This document shows positions 1 through 6,016 of a stretch of 10,000 nt of DNA, in pieces. The notes under the pieces are model-generated. The model did not search any database. It saw only the letters and a program-made list of their open reading frames with translations, and had not been told where the DNA came from. Where the stretch lies: contig NVVG01000119.1 of NCBI GenBank assembly GCA_002402125.1, forward strand, positions 1-10,000. Direction: 5' to 3'. The position numbers and the translations under genes were made by a program. The stretch is from Moraxellaceae bacterium. GTDB lineage: Bacteria > Pseudomonadota > Gammaproteobacteria > Pseudomonadales > Ketobacteraceae. Every line of letters starts with the position of its first letter. Positions within the stretch are counted from its first letter, which is position 1.

Positions 1-1
1 C

Positions 2-307
2 AATGATTCTCTTTATAATACACCTGAATATCAAAGAATACGGGAGAATAAAGCGAGAATAGCCCGTGCTGAAGGAGGCTCCAAAGGTGATGGGACGACG
101 TATGACTCTTTCAAAGTTGTGAATAATTCCGGCGAAACGGTACATATTGGAACCAGCGCACATGATCAAATTAGTGCAGGTAGTTCTAAAAACTTCAATT
201 GTGATCATGACGTTTACTATTATACTTTGGAGGGTAACACATGGAAACGTGGAGCACTCTTTGCAAAAGGTAGCGACGTCTGTGACAGCGTGATATCAAT
301 AGACTAA
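2..307 (+). CDS. Hypothetical protein, 3' end only (5' end outside window)
   Basis: The frame is open from the left edge to a TAA at 305-307, giving the last 101 residues of a longer protein. The GTG at 119 lies inside this open frame and is unlikely to be the real start. The first part is charged and polar (PEYQRIRENKARIARAEGG), then a Gly/Thr-rich linker, then a compact stretch that looks like a small beta-rich domain: FKVVNNSGETVHIG, a Ser/Gly/Asn-rich turn and an aromatic strand DVYYYTLEG. Two cysteines (in NFNCDHD and SDVCDS) could pair. I do not recognise the family. The next gene begins 39 bases downstream with no visible terminator between them, so they may share a transcript. Confidence is high that it is coding and low on any function. 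Confidence 0.6.
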   Translation, partial: NDSLYNTPEYQRIRENKARIARAEGGSKGDGTTYDSFKVVNNSGETVHIGTSAHDQISAGSSKNFNCDHDVYYYTLEGNTWKRGALFAKGSDVCDSVISID

Positions 308-346
308 TCGTATCATACTCAATCCATAAACATAAAACAGACTCCC

Positions 347-1972
347 ATGAAAAAAATACTATCCTTTTTATTGGCTGGAATTGTCAGCTTGTCAGCTACT
401 TCCCAAATTGTAAACATTCCTGATCTAAATTTTAAAGCATATTTAGTTGGAAACACAGCTATAAACACAAATTTAGATACTGAAATTCAAGTAAGTGAAG
501 CGAACGCTTATACTGGATCTATAAGTTGCAACAGTATGAGTATCTCTGATCTAACCGGTATAGAAGCTTTTACACAAATAACATACCTGTCGTGTTACGA
601 CAACACATTAACGGCACTAAATGTTTCTCAGAACACCCTTTTGACGTCCCTGTTGTGTAACGCTAATTATAGCATTGCGACCCTTGACCTTTCAGCGAAT
701 ACAGCATTAACGCATTTAGAATGTAATCACAATGCTCTCACATCCCTCGACCTATCTAACAATCCTGCCTTATCCTGGGTCTTTTGTTACACGAATCCAC
801 TAACCGTATTAAATTTGGCGAATGGAAACAACACGAATATTACCTTATTCAATGCAGCCAACAACCCCAGCCTTACCTGCATTCAAGTTGATAATGTTGC
901 TTGGAGCACATCCAATTGGACAAGCCCAACCAGTATTGATGCTACAGCGAGTTTTAGTACGAACTGTAATTATCCATGTACTGTAAATATTCCAGATGCT
1001 AACTTCAAAACTTACCTAGTTGGAAACTCTGCGATCAATACAAATTTAGATACAGAAATTCAATGCTCGGAAGCAAGTGCTTTTGCAGGAACAATAGATT
1101 GTAATTCACTCTCTATTTCTGATTTAACAGGTATAGAAGCATTTACAGCATTAACAGACCTGCAGTGTAATGACAATGATCTAATAACATTGGATGTAAC
1201 TCAAAATACCGCCTTAACAATTCTTGTATGCCACAACAACGTTGGTTTGACAGTATTAGATGTAAGTCAAAATACTGCACTGACAGAGCTTAAATGTGAT
1301 TACAATAACATGACAGCACTGGATGTAACCCAGAATACTGCGCTGATAAATTTGAAATGCAGTTACCAGTTGATTACGACACTGGACCTGACTCAAAATA
1401 CTGCGTTGGAAGTGCTTTCCTGTCGCTACAATAGTTTAACGACATTAAACCTATCTCAAAACACGGCACTCGTACAATTAATCTGCAATAACAATACTCT
1501 GAGCGCATTAGACTTAACTCAAACCACTTCATTATCATATCTGTCATGCTATAGCAATGATTTATCCATGCTAGATGTCTCGAATGGTAACAACTCGAGT
1601 ATGGCAACTACCTCTTTCAATGCCACAGCTAATCCGAACTTGACTTGTATTCAAGTAGATGACGCAGTTTATAGTACCACAAATTGGACGAATATTGATG
1701 CAGGAGCTAGTTTTAGCGAAAATTGTTCAAGTGCAGGAATAGACGAATTATCCAATCAGGAAATTCAACTATTTCCAAATCCAGCATCGTCTCATATCAC
1801 CATTAGTACAGTATTCGAGCTAGAGGAAATCCTGATTTTTAACCTTTTTGGATCTTTAATTCAAGTGGAAAATGCTAAGACAATCTCAGTTGAAAACCTA
1901 CCTAGTGGAATTTACATCATGCAAGTAAAAACTACAAAGGGACTAATTCGAAAACGTTTTGTGAAGGAATAA
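347..1972 (+). CDS. Secreted leucine-rich-repeat protein with T9SS C-terminal sorting domain
   Basis: 541 residues. Residues 1-20 are a Sec signal peptide (KK, hydrophobic core, cleavage near ATSQ). Two homologous modules follow. Module 1 (about 22-207) and module 2 (about 213-460) both open with VNIPD.NFK.YLVGN.AINTN and a cap with SISDLTGIEAFT, run into LRRs of 21-22 residues, and close with LTCIQVD..., an NWT stretch and a final Cys. Module 1 has 4 repeats (Cys 83, 104, 126, 147); module 2 has 7 (Cys 274, 295, 317, 338, 359, 380, 401), so a cysteine sits at the same place in every repeat. Residues about 472-541 are a type A T9SS sorting domain (LFPNPASSHITI, LPSGIYIMQV, basic end RKRFVKE), normally removed on export by the Por system. 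The likely role is cell-surface or secreted binding; the ligand is unknown. The ATG at 347 fits the signal peptide. A hairpin terminator follows. Confidence 0.88.
   Translation: MKKILSFLLAGIVSLSATSQIVNIPDLNFKAYLVGNTAINTNLDTEIQVSEANAYTGSISCNSMSISDLTGIEAFTQITYLSCYDNTLTALNVSQNTLLTSLLCNANYSIATLDLSANTALTHLECNHNALTSLDLSNNPALSWVFCYTNPLTVLNLANGNNTNITLFNAANNPSLTCIQVDNVAWSTSNWTSPTSIDATASFSTNCNYPCTVNIPDANFKTYLVGNSAINTNLDTEIQCSEASAFAGTIDCNSLSISDLTGIEAFTALTDLQCNDNDLITLDVTQNTALTILVCHNNVGLTVLDVSQNTALTELKCDYNNMTALDVTQNTALINLKCSYQLITTLDLTQNTALEVLSCRYNSLTTLNLSQNTALVQLICNNNTLSALDLTQTTSLSYLSCYSNDLSMLDVSNGNNSSMATTSFNATANPNLTCIQVDDAVYSTTNWTNIDAGASFSENCSSAGIDELSNQEIQLFPNPASSHITISTVFELEEILIFNLFGSLIQVENAKTISVENLPSGIYIMQVKTTKGLIRKRFVKE
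410..1726 (+). repeat. Internal duplication of an LRR module within one gene
   Basis: Two copies of a module lie in tandem: about 410-967 and about 983-1726. The opening segments (roughly 410-580 and 983-1150) are alike at the DNA level; for example ACAAATTTAGATAC recurs at the same place in both, followed by GAAATTCAA. The copies differ mostly at third codon positions, which suggests an old duplication kept by selection on the protein. Module 2 is longer because it carries seven repeats instead of four. Confidence 0.8.
1148..1528 (+). repeat. Tandem 63-base LRR-coding repeats
   Basis: Six consecutive units of 63 bases (one of 66) encode the pattern ALxxLxCxxNxLxxLDVTQNT. Each unit has a near-identical stretch coding for (D/N)(V/L)(T/S)QNTAL, such as ACTCAAAATAC or AGTCAAAATAC. 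A seventh degenerate repeat follows. Repeats this similar could change number by slippage or recombination. The equivalent array in module 1 (about 575-802) is shorter and more diverged. Confidence 0.75.
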
Positions 1973-1994
1973 AGCAGGTACTATTTTCATACAG

Positions 1995-2030
1995 AAATCG
2001 GTTCATCCTTAACATAGGGTGAGCCGATTT
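1995..2030 (+). terminator. Hairpin terminator after the LRR gene
   Basis: A 15-base-pair stem (1995-2009 with 2016-2030, two G-U pairs) encloses the six-base loop TAACAT and is followed by the T-rich run TTGTTGTTT. It lies 22 bases after the stop codon. The downstream T tract is interrupted by G, so efficiency is uncertain, but the stem is long and well placed. Confidence 0.7.
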
Positions 2031-2203
2031 GTTGTTTATCAGAGTCCGTTATCTAGTAAAAAGAGCTAACATGGCACAAAATATAGACTCAATTAACACG
2101 TAGTTTAGACAAAGCGTTATGGCTACATAAATAATTACCATTTTAATTATGGAATTTTCATAATCAAGCATCTTGATAAAGATAACTATCAAATCAATAT
2201 TTT

Positions 2204-3529
2204 ATGCCTAAGTATATCTGTCGAATAACTTTACTTCTATTCTTATCAACCAGCACATTGCATTGCCAAGTATTAATTGGAACGGTAACAGACTCGGATT
2301 ATCACCCTATTAGTTTATCAAATGTTTTGGACACTATCACAAAAACCACAATTACATGTAATGGTTCAGGTGAGTTTATATTGACAATAACAGAACATAG
2401 CGTCTTGAAAATATCCCATTCCGACTACGAACACGACATTTTTTCCGCTTTCACCAGACAAAATTCTGACACCATATACTTGAACTTTGTTTTAACTAAA
2501 AAAGTTCAATTGGTTCAAGAAGTAATTGTCACATCCCAAAGGCTGAAGACAGTAGTTGATCAAAGGAATGTTAACATAATCGATTACCTTCCTTTTCGCG
2601 ATTTCATCATGACCATTAAATCTTCAAAATCAGAAAGAATCTTGAGTCTCGAAGGAATTGATACCACTTTCCATGAATTCAATTTGGGAAAGATTAGAGC
2701 AAAGTCCCTGTTCGAAGATTGTTTTGGAAATGTACATCTCCTCACAAAAGACAGTTCATATCAAATTTGGATTGATTCGAATCTTCATATCCTATCTTCT
2801 TCCTCAAGAAAAAAATTCGATGAGCTTGTAAAGCCCTGTTTAGCAGATTTTTCCGATAACAATATTTTTTTCAACTTTAGCAAACGAAACAGGAAATACA
2901 CGTTAACTTCAATCAATAAAGAAACAAAACAAAAGAACTTCTTTTTCCACCTACATGATGAAATTGGAGAAAGCGTTGCAACAAGCCACTATTGGTCAAT
3001 AATTAGTTATTACTATCAACATATTCCAGAGCATGCCAATATGATTGCGCTAGGCGTTTGGGACGGTAATTTATTAACCCTGAATTTGTATGACCCGGAG
3101 TTTGATAGAATGATCGTATGGTACTTAAAAATCAGAGCAGTCGAGTTAAATATTCAAAGCTTTCATGCGAAAAATGAACTGATTGTTTTTGACCAATTCA
3201 GTGATTCAGTTCATGTATTTAATGAAGCAAACGACCAAACAAAAACCTTACCTTATTCCTTTGCTCATGGAAGTATCGTATTTGATGTAATTCATGATCG
3301 CTATACTGATACATTTTACGATTTATCCATCTCAAACGGGATATACACATTGGAGTCAATAAACCCTGTATTTAACACCACTGCTGAATTGCTGAAAATT
3401 ACAATCGCTGAAATACCATTCGCTAAAAACATTAAGGTATTTAATGATTGGGTATATTTTGTCGTTGAAGAGAACAGTTTTTACGGATTACATAGGATAA
3501 AGATGCCTATAGTACAAACGATACGGTAA
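2204..3529 (+). CDS. Exported protein with CarboxypepD_reg-like N-terminal domain, function unknown
   Basis: 441 residues. A signal peptide covers about residues 1-21 (hydrophobic ITLLLFLSTSTLHC). The Cys at 21 lies near the expected cleavage site, but TLHC is a poor lipobox, so I favour a plain signal peptide. Residues about 23-115 resemble the carboxypeptidase-regulatory-like beta sandwich common in Bacteroidota: VLIGTVTDSDYHPISLSNV, an SGEF turn, LKISHSDYE, a LNFVLTKKVQLVQEV strand and VIVTSQR. In TonB-dependent receptors this part precedes a plug and barrel. Here about 320 residues without barrel features follow, with recurring aromatic strands (HELVIFDQ-like blocks such as NELIVFDQFSDSVHVF) that could be a beta-propeller; that is inference. 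The ATG at 2204 fits the signal peptide. It has about 230 bases of upstream spacing and no gene partner that explains its role. Confidence 0.75.
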   Translation: MPKYICRITLLLFLSTSTLHCQVLIGTVTDSDYHPISLSNVLDTITKTTITCNGSGEFILTITEHSVLKISHSDYEHDIFSAFTRQNSDTIYLNFVLTKKVQLVQEVIVTSQRLKTVVDQRNVNIIDYLPFRDFIMTIKSSKSERILSLEGIDTTFHEFNLGKIRAKSLFEDCFGNVHLLTKDSSYQIWIDSNLHILSSSSRKKFDELVKPCLADFSDNNIFFNFSKRNRKYTLTSINKETKQKNFFFHLHDEIGESVATSHYWSIISYYYQHIPEHANMIALGVWDGNLLTLNLYDPEFDRMIVWYLKIRAVELNIQSFHAKNELIVFDQFSDSVHVFNEANDQTKTLPYSFAHGSIVFDVIHDRYTDTFYDLSISNGIYTLESINPVFNTTAELLKITIAEIPFAKNIKVFNDWVYFVVEENSFYGLHRIKMPIVQTIR

Positions 3530-3563
3530 TCCAGGGCTTATACTTCTAGAAATCAACTATGTG

Positions 3564-3588
3564 TTAACAATACTTATTCCTATCTTCG
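3564..3588 (+). promoter_or_regulatory. Candidate housekeeping promoter for the DUF3050 gene
   Basis: TATCTTCG at 3581-3588 differs at one base from the Bacteroidota -7 consensus TAnnTTTG. TTAAC at 3564-3568 is a weak match to the TTG-type -33 element at a plausible distance. The inferred RNA start would be near 3595, leaving a leader of about 60 bases that includes the hairpin at 3617-3640. The upstream element is poor, so this is tentative. Confidence 0.3.
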
Positions 3589-3616
3589 AAAAAAATTAAG
3601 TACTGATGCCGTACTA

Positions 3617-3640
3617 CGTATAGCTTAGAACTGTTATACG
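3617..3640 (+). other. Short inverted repeat in the leader of the DUF3050 gene
   Basis: CGTATAGC (3617-3624) can pair with GTTATACG (3633-3640) to give an 8-pair stem with one G-U pair and an eight-base loop, 16 bases before the ATG at 3657. There is no T tract after it, so it is not a normal terminator. It could be a leader hairpin or a recombination-site remnant. Confidence 0.35.
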
Positions 3641-3656
3641 CAAGCAAAAAATAAAG

Positions 3657-4454
3657 ATGAATAGAATACAGCACATAGAGAGTGAAATTTCTGAATTAAG
3701 AAAGCAATTACAGAATCACACACTTTACGAAAACCTAAAGAGTGTAGATGACATTAAACTATTTATGGCAAATCACGTATTTGCCGTTTGGGATTTCATG
3801 TCTCTTTTGAAAAGCCTTCAAATAAATTTGACAAACGTTCAAACACCTTGGACACCTTCAAAGAATCCAATGCTTTCGAGATTCATCAATGAAATTGTTC
3901 ATGCAGAAGAAAGTGATCTCAATGAATTAGGGGAACCTAAAAGTCATTTTGAAATGTATTTGGACGCAATGACACAAGCACAAGCAAGTACAACTGAGAT
4001 TAATAACTTTATAGAACTCATAAAGTCAGGGAATAACGTTGACTATTCATTGAACGAAATAGAAATTGACAAAAGAGTAGCTGATTTCGTGAAATTTTCA
4101 TTTTCAATCATTGAAACAAATAAACCGCATCTTGTTGCTTCTGCTTTTACATTCGGACGAGAAGATCTTATTCCAGATATGTTTATTGAAATCCTAAAGA
4201 ATTCTGACTCTGAGAACAAACAGTACAACAAACTGACATATTATCTTGAGCGTCATATTGAATTAGATGGTGACGAACATGGACCTTTATCACTTAAAAT
4301 GATTTCGGAACTTTGTGGTGATGACGTCCAAAAATGGGCAGAGACATTAACCGTGGCAAAGCAGTCATTAGAGAAAAGAATCTCGCTTTGGGATGCTATC
4401 AGTGATTTAATTCAAAAAGAAAGAACAGCACAAAGCACGGTATATAGTAAATAA
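3657..4454 (+). CDS. DUF3050 family protein, probable heme-oxygenase-like fold
   Basis: 265 residues, almost all helical, cytoplasmic (no signal or membrane segment). I recognise DUF3050 from its conserved blocks: [17 protein letters not shown] (39-55), [11 protein letters not shown] (77-87), [10 protein letters not shown] (96-105), [13 protein letters not shown] (164-176) and [15 protein letters not shown] (195-209). These sit on successive helices, as in heme-oxygenase-like proteins. Candidate metal ligands are His40, Glu84/85, His97, Glu169, His200, Asp204 and His208. Some relatives with this fold are non-heme di-iron oxidases, so an oxygen-using metalloenzyme is a fair guess, but substrate and activity are not established for this family. 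The gene ends 15 bases before the sigma-factor promoter with no clear terminator, so read-through into the sigma gene is possible. It lacks the TGTCACA-type promoter of its neighbours. The ATG at 3657 keeps the normal N-terminus. Confidence 0.8.
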   Translation: MNRIQHIESEISELRKQLQNHTLYENLKSVDDIKLFMANHVFAVWDFMSLLKSLQINLTNVQTPWTPSKNPMLSRFINEIVHAEESDLNELGEPKSHFEMYLDAMTQAQASTTEINNFIELIKSGNNVDYSLNEIEIDKRVADFVKFSFSIIETNKPHLVASAFTFGREDLIPDMFIEILKNSDSENKQYNKLTYYLERHIELDGDEHGPLSLKMISELCGDDVQKWAETLTVAKQSLEKRISLWDAISDLIQKERTAQSTVYSK

Positions 4455-4469
4455 GGAATATTCTATTTC

Positions 4470-4497
4470 TGTCACACATTCGAACATTTTGTATCTA
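4470..4497 (+). promoter_or_regulatory. ECF-type promoter of the sigma-factor gene (copy 1)
   Basis: TGTCACA (4470-4476), 14 bases, GTATCTA (4491-4497). The spacer contains CGAACA. The same pair of boxes at the same spacing lies upstream of the SRPBCC gene at 5439-5466. TGTCACA is the known -35 box of ECF41-type sigma factors, so this is best read as an ECF promoter, probably recognised by the sigma factor it precedes. RNA would start near 4503-4506, about 20 bases before the ATG at 4523. Confidence 0.7.
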
Positions 4498-4522
4498 ATC
4501 TTTGAATATATTTAAAGTAGAT

Positions 4523-5410
4523 ATGAAAAATCCATTAGTAACATCGTATGATGAAGCGAACGACTTGATTTTAATCAACAAGGCTCTCGACGGCAATAGA
4601 AAAGCGCTGAATGAACTTATTATTGCTCACGAGCCGTTTATATACAATGTTGCTTGGAAGTATACCAATGATCAAAATAACGCAAATGACCTAACTCAAG
4701 AGGTCCTAATAAAAGTCATCACCAAGCTGTCTTCGTTCAAAGGAAAGAGTTCTTTTCGAACATGGCTTTATCGGATTGTTTTCAATGAATTTATGCAAAC
4801 CAAAAGAAAACCAATGGAAGATCGTTGGGAGAATTTTGATGACTTTGCAAATCAACTGAATGCTATTCCGAATCCCGAATTATCCGTCGAAGAAGAACTT
4901 GAACAAGAATTTCGTACGAAAACAGCAAGGGTAAGATGTATGTCTGGTATGCTAATGTGTCTAACCAGAGAGCAACGGTTGATTTATCTGCTGGGAGATG
5001 TTTTTAAAATCGATCACAGTCTTGGAGCTGAAATATTCGATATTAGCAAGGATAATTATCGAACGAAACTATCCCGAACAAGGAAGGAGTTTCATGCGTT
5101 TATGAATAAACAATGTGGATTGGTCAATTTGAGTAATCCATGTAGATGTTCAAAAAAAGCAAAAGCAATGGAAGCCGCTGGAAAAATGCAAACCGACAAG
5201 AAACTATTTGATCCAAAATACAGCGCAACAATCGCGGCATACGCAGGTTCTGTTGCCGATGAGGTGGCTGATACAGTTGACAAAAAATACATAGAGTTCT
5301 TTCATCAACATCCGACTAAAAAAGATTTTGACAAAGAAACGATTATCAATGAACTCGTCAATGACGCTAACTACAACAAATATTTCGACGAAAACAACCT
5401 AGGTTCCTAG
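4523..5410 (+). CDS. ECF-type RNA polymerase sigma factor with Cys-containing C-terminal extension
   Basis: 295 residues from ATG 4523. A TTG at 4502 is also in frame, but it lies at the expected RNA start just after the -10 box, so I reject it. Sigma region 2 covers about 17-96 (ALNELIIAHEPFIYNVA, NDLTQEVLIKV, SFRTWLYRIVFNEF). Sigma region 4 covers about 145-194 (LTREQRLIYLLGDVF, then a helix-turn-helix ending YRTKLSRTRKEF). A further 100 residues include CGLVNLSNPCRC (198-209) and a helical charged tail. Cys140, 146, 198, 207 and 209 could bind metal or sense redox state; this is inference. The CGLVN..NPCRC tail occurs in a recognisable set of ECF-like sigma factors. No anti-sigma gene is adjacent, so the tail may regulate activity itself, as reported for other ECF groups with C-terminal domains. 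Its promoter matches that of the next unit, which suggests autoregulation. Confidence 0.88.
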   Translation: MKNPLVTSYDEANDLILINKALDGNRKALNELIIAHEPFIYNVAWKYTNDQNNANDLTQEVLIKVITKLSSFKGKSSFRTWLYRIVFNEFMQTKRKPMEDRWENFDDFANQLNAIPNPELSVEEELEQEFRTKTARVRCMSGMLMCLTREQRLIYLLGDVFKIDHSLGAEIFDISKDNYRTKLSRTRKEFHAFMNKQCGLVNLSNPCRCSKKAKAMEAAGKMQTDKKLFDPKYSATIAAYAGSVADEVADTVDKKYIEFFHQHPTKKDFDKETIINELVNDANYNKYFDENNLGS

Positions 5411-5420
5411 AGGTTTTTTT
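5391..5420 (+). terminator. Intrinsic terminator overlapping the end of the sigma gene
   Basis: AAAACAACCT (5391-5400) pairs with AGGTTTTTTT (5411-5420) with one C-T mismatch, and the seven T residues at 5414-5420 plus TTTTTT at 5424-5429 form a U-rich end. The loop contains the sigma stop codon at 5408-5410. It separates the sigma transcript from the second TGTCACA promoter 19 bases further on. Confidence 0.55.
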
Positions 5421-5438
5421 GCCTTTTTTCGATTATTC

Positions 5439-5466
5439 TGTCACACATCGAACACCTTGGTATCTA
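5439..5466 (+). promoter_or_regulatory. ECF-type promoter of the SRPBCC-dehalogenase unit (copy 2)
   Basis: TGTCACA (5439-5445), 14 bases including CGAACA, GTATCTA (5460-5466). The spacer sequence differs from copy 1 by substitutions and a compensated shift, yet the distance between the boxes is identical, which argues for selection on both boxes. RNA would start near 5472-5475, about 20 bases before the ATG at 5494. An ATTCTG run precedes both copies less strictly. Confidence 0.7.
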
Positions 5467-5493
5467 ACTAATGAAACTTTAAAATTAGTTAGT

Positions 5494-5985
5494 ATGAGCA
5501 CAAGTGTAAAAACAACCGTTGAAATTGAAAAGAACATCGCCGAAGTGTGGGATGTTATAGGGAATCAATTTGGTCATGTCCATTTGTGGTCAAGCAATTT
5601 TCTAGAATCAAAGCCAGGAGGTGCTCAAAAATTCCCAGGACTTGATTATTCAAATCGTATCACTACAACAGAGAGAGGAAAAACAATTCAAGAGCTCGAT
5701 ACCTTCGATTCTGCAAATCATTCATTGAGTTACCATATTACAACTGGACTGCCCGAAGTTGCGAAAAATGCCACAGCTGTATGGTCGTTAGATGAAATTG
5801 ATCAGAACAAGACCGTTGCAACGTTTAACTTCTCCATGGAAGTTAAGGATTTTGTTCCCGCAGAAATGATTACAAAAATTCAAATGGGTCTGACCAAATC
5901 CGCCATAGAATTTGGAAAAGAGTTGAAAGCTTATGTCGAAACAGGGAAGTCAATTGCAACGAAATACATCATCCTCGGAAATTAA
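5494..5985 (+). CDS. SRPBCC (START/Bet v1-like) family protein
   Basis: 163 residues from ATG 5494. A longer frame from TTG 5419 would contain the promoter, so that start is rejected. The pattern is that of polyketide-cyclase/dehydrase-like SRPBCC proteins: an opening strand VKTTVEIEKNIAEVWDVIGN (residues 5-24), an FGHVHLWSSN segment (27-35), central antiparallel strands (RGKTIQELDTFD, SLSYHITTGLP, TAVWSLDEID, KTVATFNFSMEVKD) and a long C-terminal helix (about 122-147, AEMITKIQMGLTKSAIEFG). Such proteins form a deep hydrophobic pocket for lipids or small aromatic or polyketide ligands; some are enzymes, some carriers. No signal peptide is seen, so it is cytoplasmic. It is followed 31 bases later by the dehalogenase-like gene with no terminator, so the two are probably one transcript under the ECF promoter. 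The ligand cannot be told from sequence. Confidence 0.8.
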   Translation: MSTSVKTTVEIEKNIAEVWDVIGNQFGHVHLWSSNFLESKPGGAQKFPGLDYSNRITTTERGKTIQELDTFDSANHSLSYHITTGLPEVAKNATAVWSLDEIDQNKTVATFNFSMEVKDFVPAEMITKIQMGLTKSAIEFGKELKAYVETGKSIATKYIILGN

Positions 5986-6016
5986 AGTCAAGAGAAAAAC
6001 ACCCTAAAAAGCAGTT

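Noticed and set aside
281..287. TGTGACA, the reverse complement of the ECF -35 box
   Set aside because: It lies inside coding sequence and has no partner box at the 14-base spacing.
1374..1607. Open frames on the opposite strand of the LRR gene and similar ones at 4043-4231, 5092-5292, 6560-6763, 8079-8276 and 9510-9725
   Set aside because: They lie inside well-supported genes on the other strand, and their translations show no family pattern.
2146..2164. Imperfect dyad ATTATG...CATAAT upstream of the 441-residue gene
   Set aside because: AT-rich sequence makes such dyads common; there is no second copy and no promoter box aligned with it.
4502..4522. TTG start giving a 302-residue sigma factor
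   Set aside because: It lies at the expected RNA start, only five bases after the -10 box at 4491-4497. The ATG at 4523 gives a normal leader and a normal N-terminus.
5419..5493. TTG start giving a 188-residue SRPBCC protein
   Set aside because: The extra codons would contain the terminator T tract and the whole TGTCACA promoter; the ATG at 5494 fits the family start.
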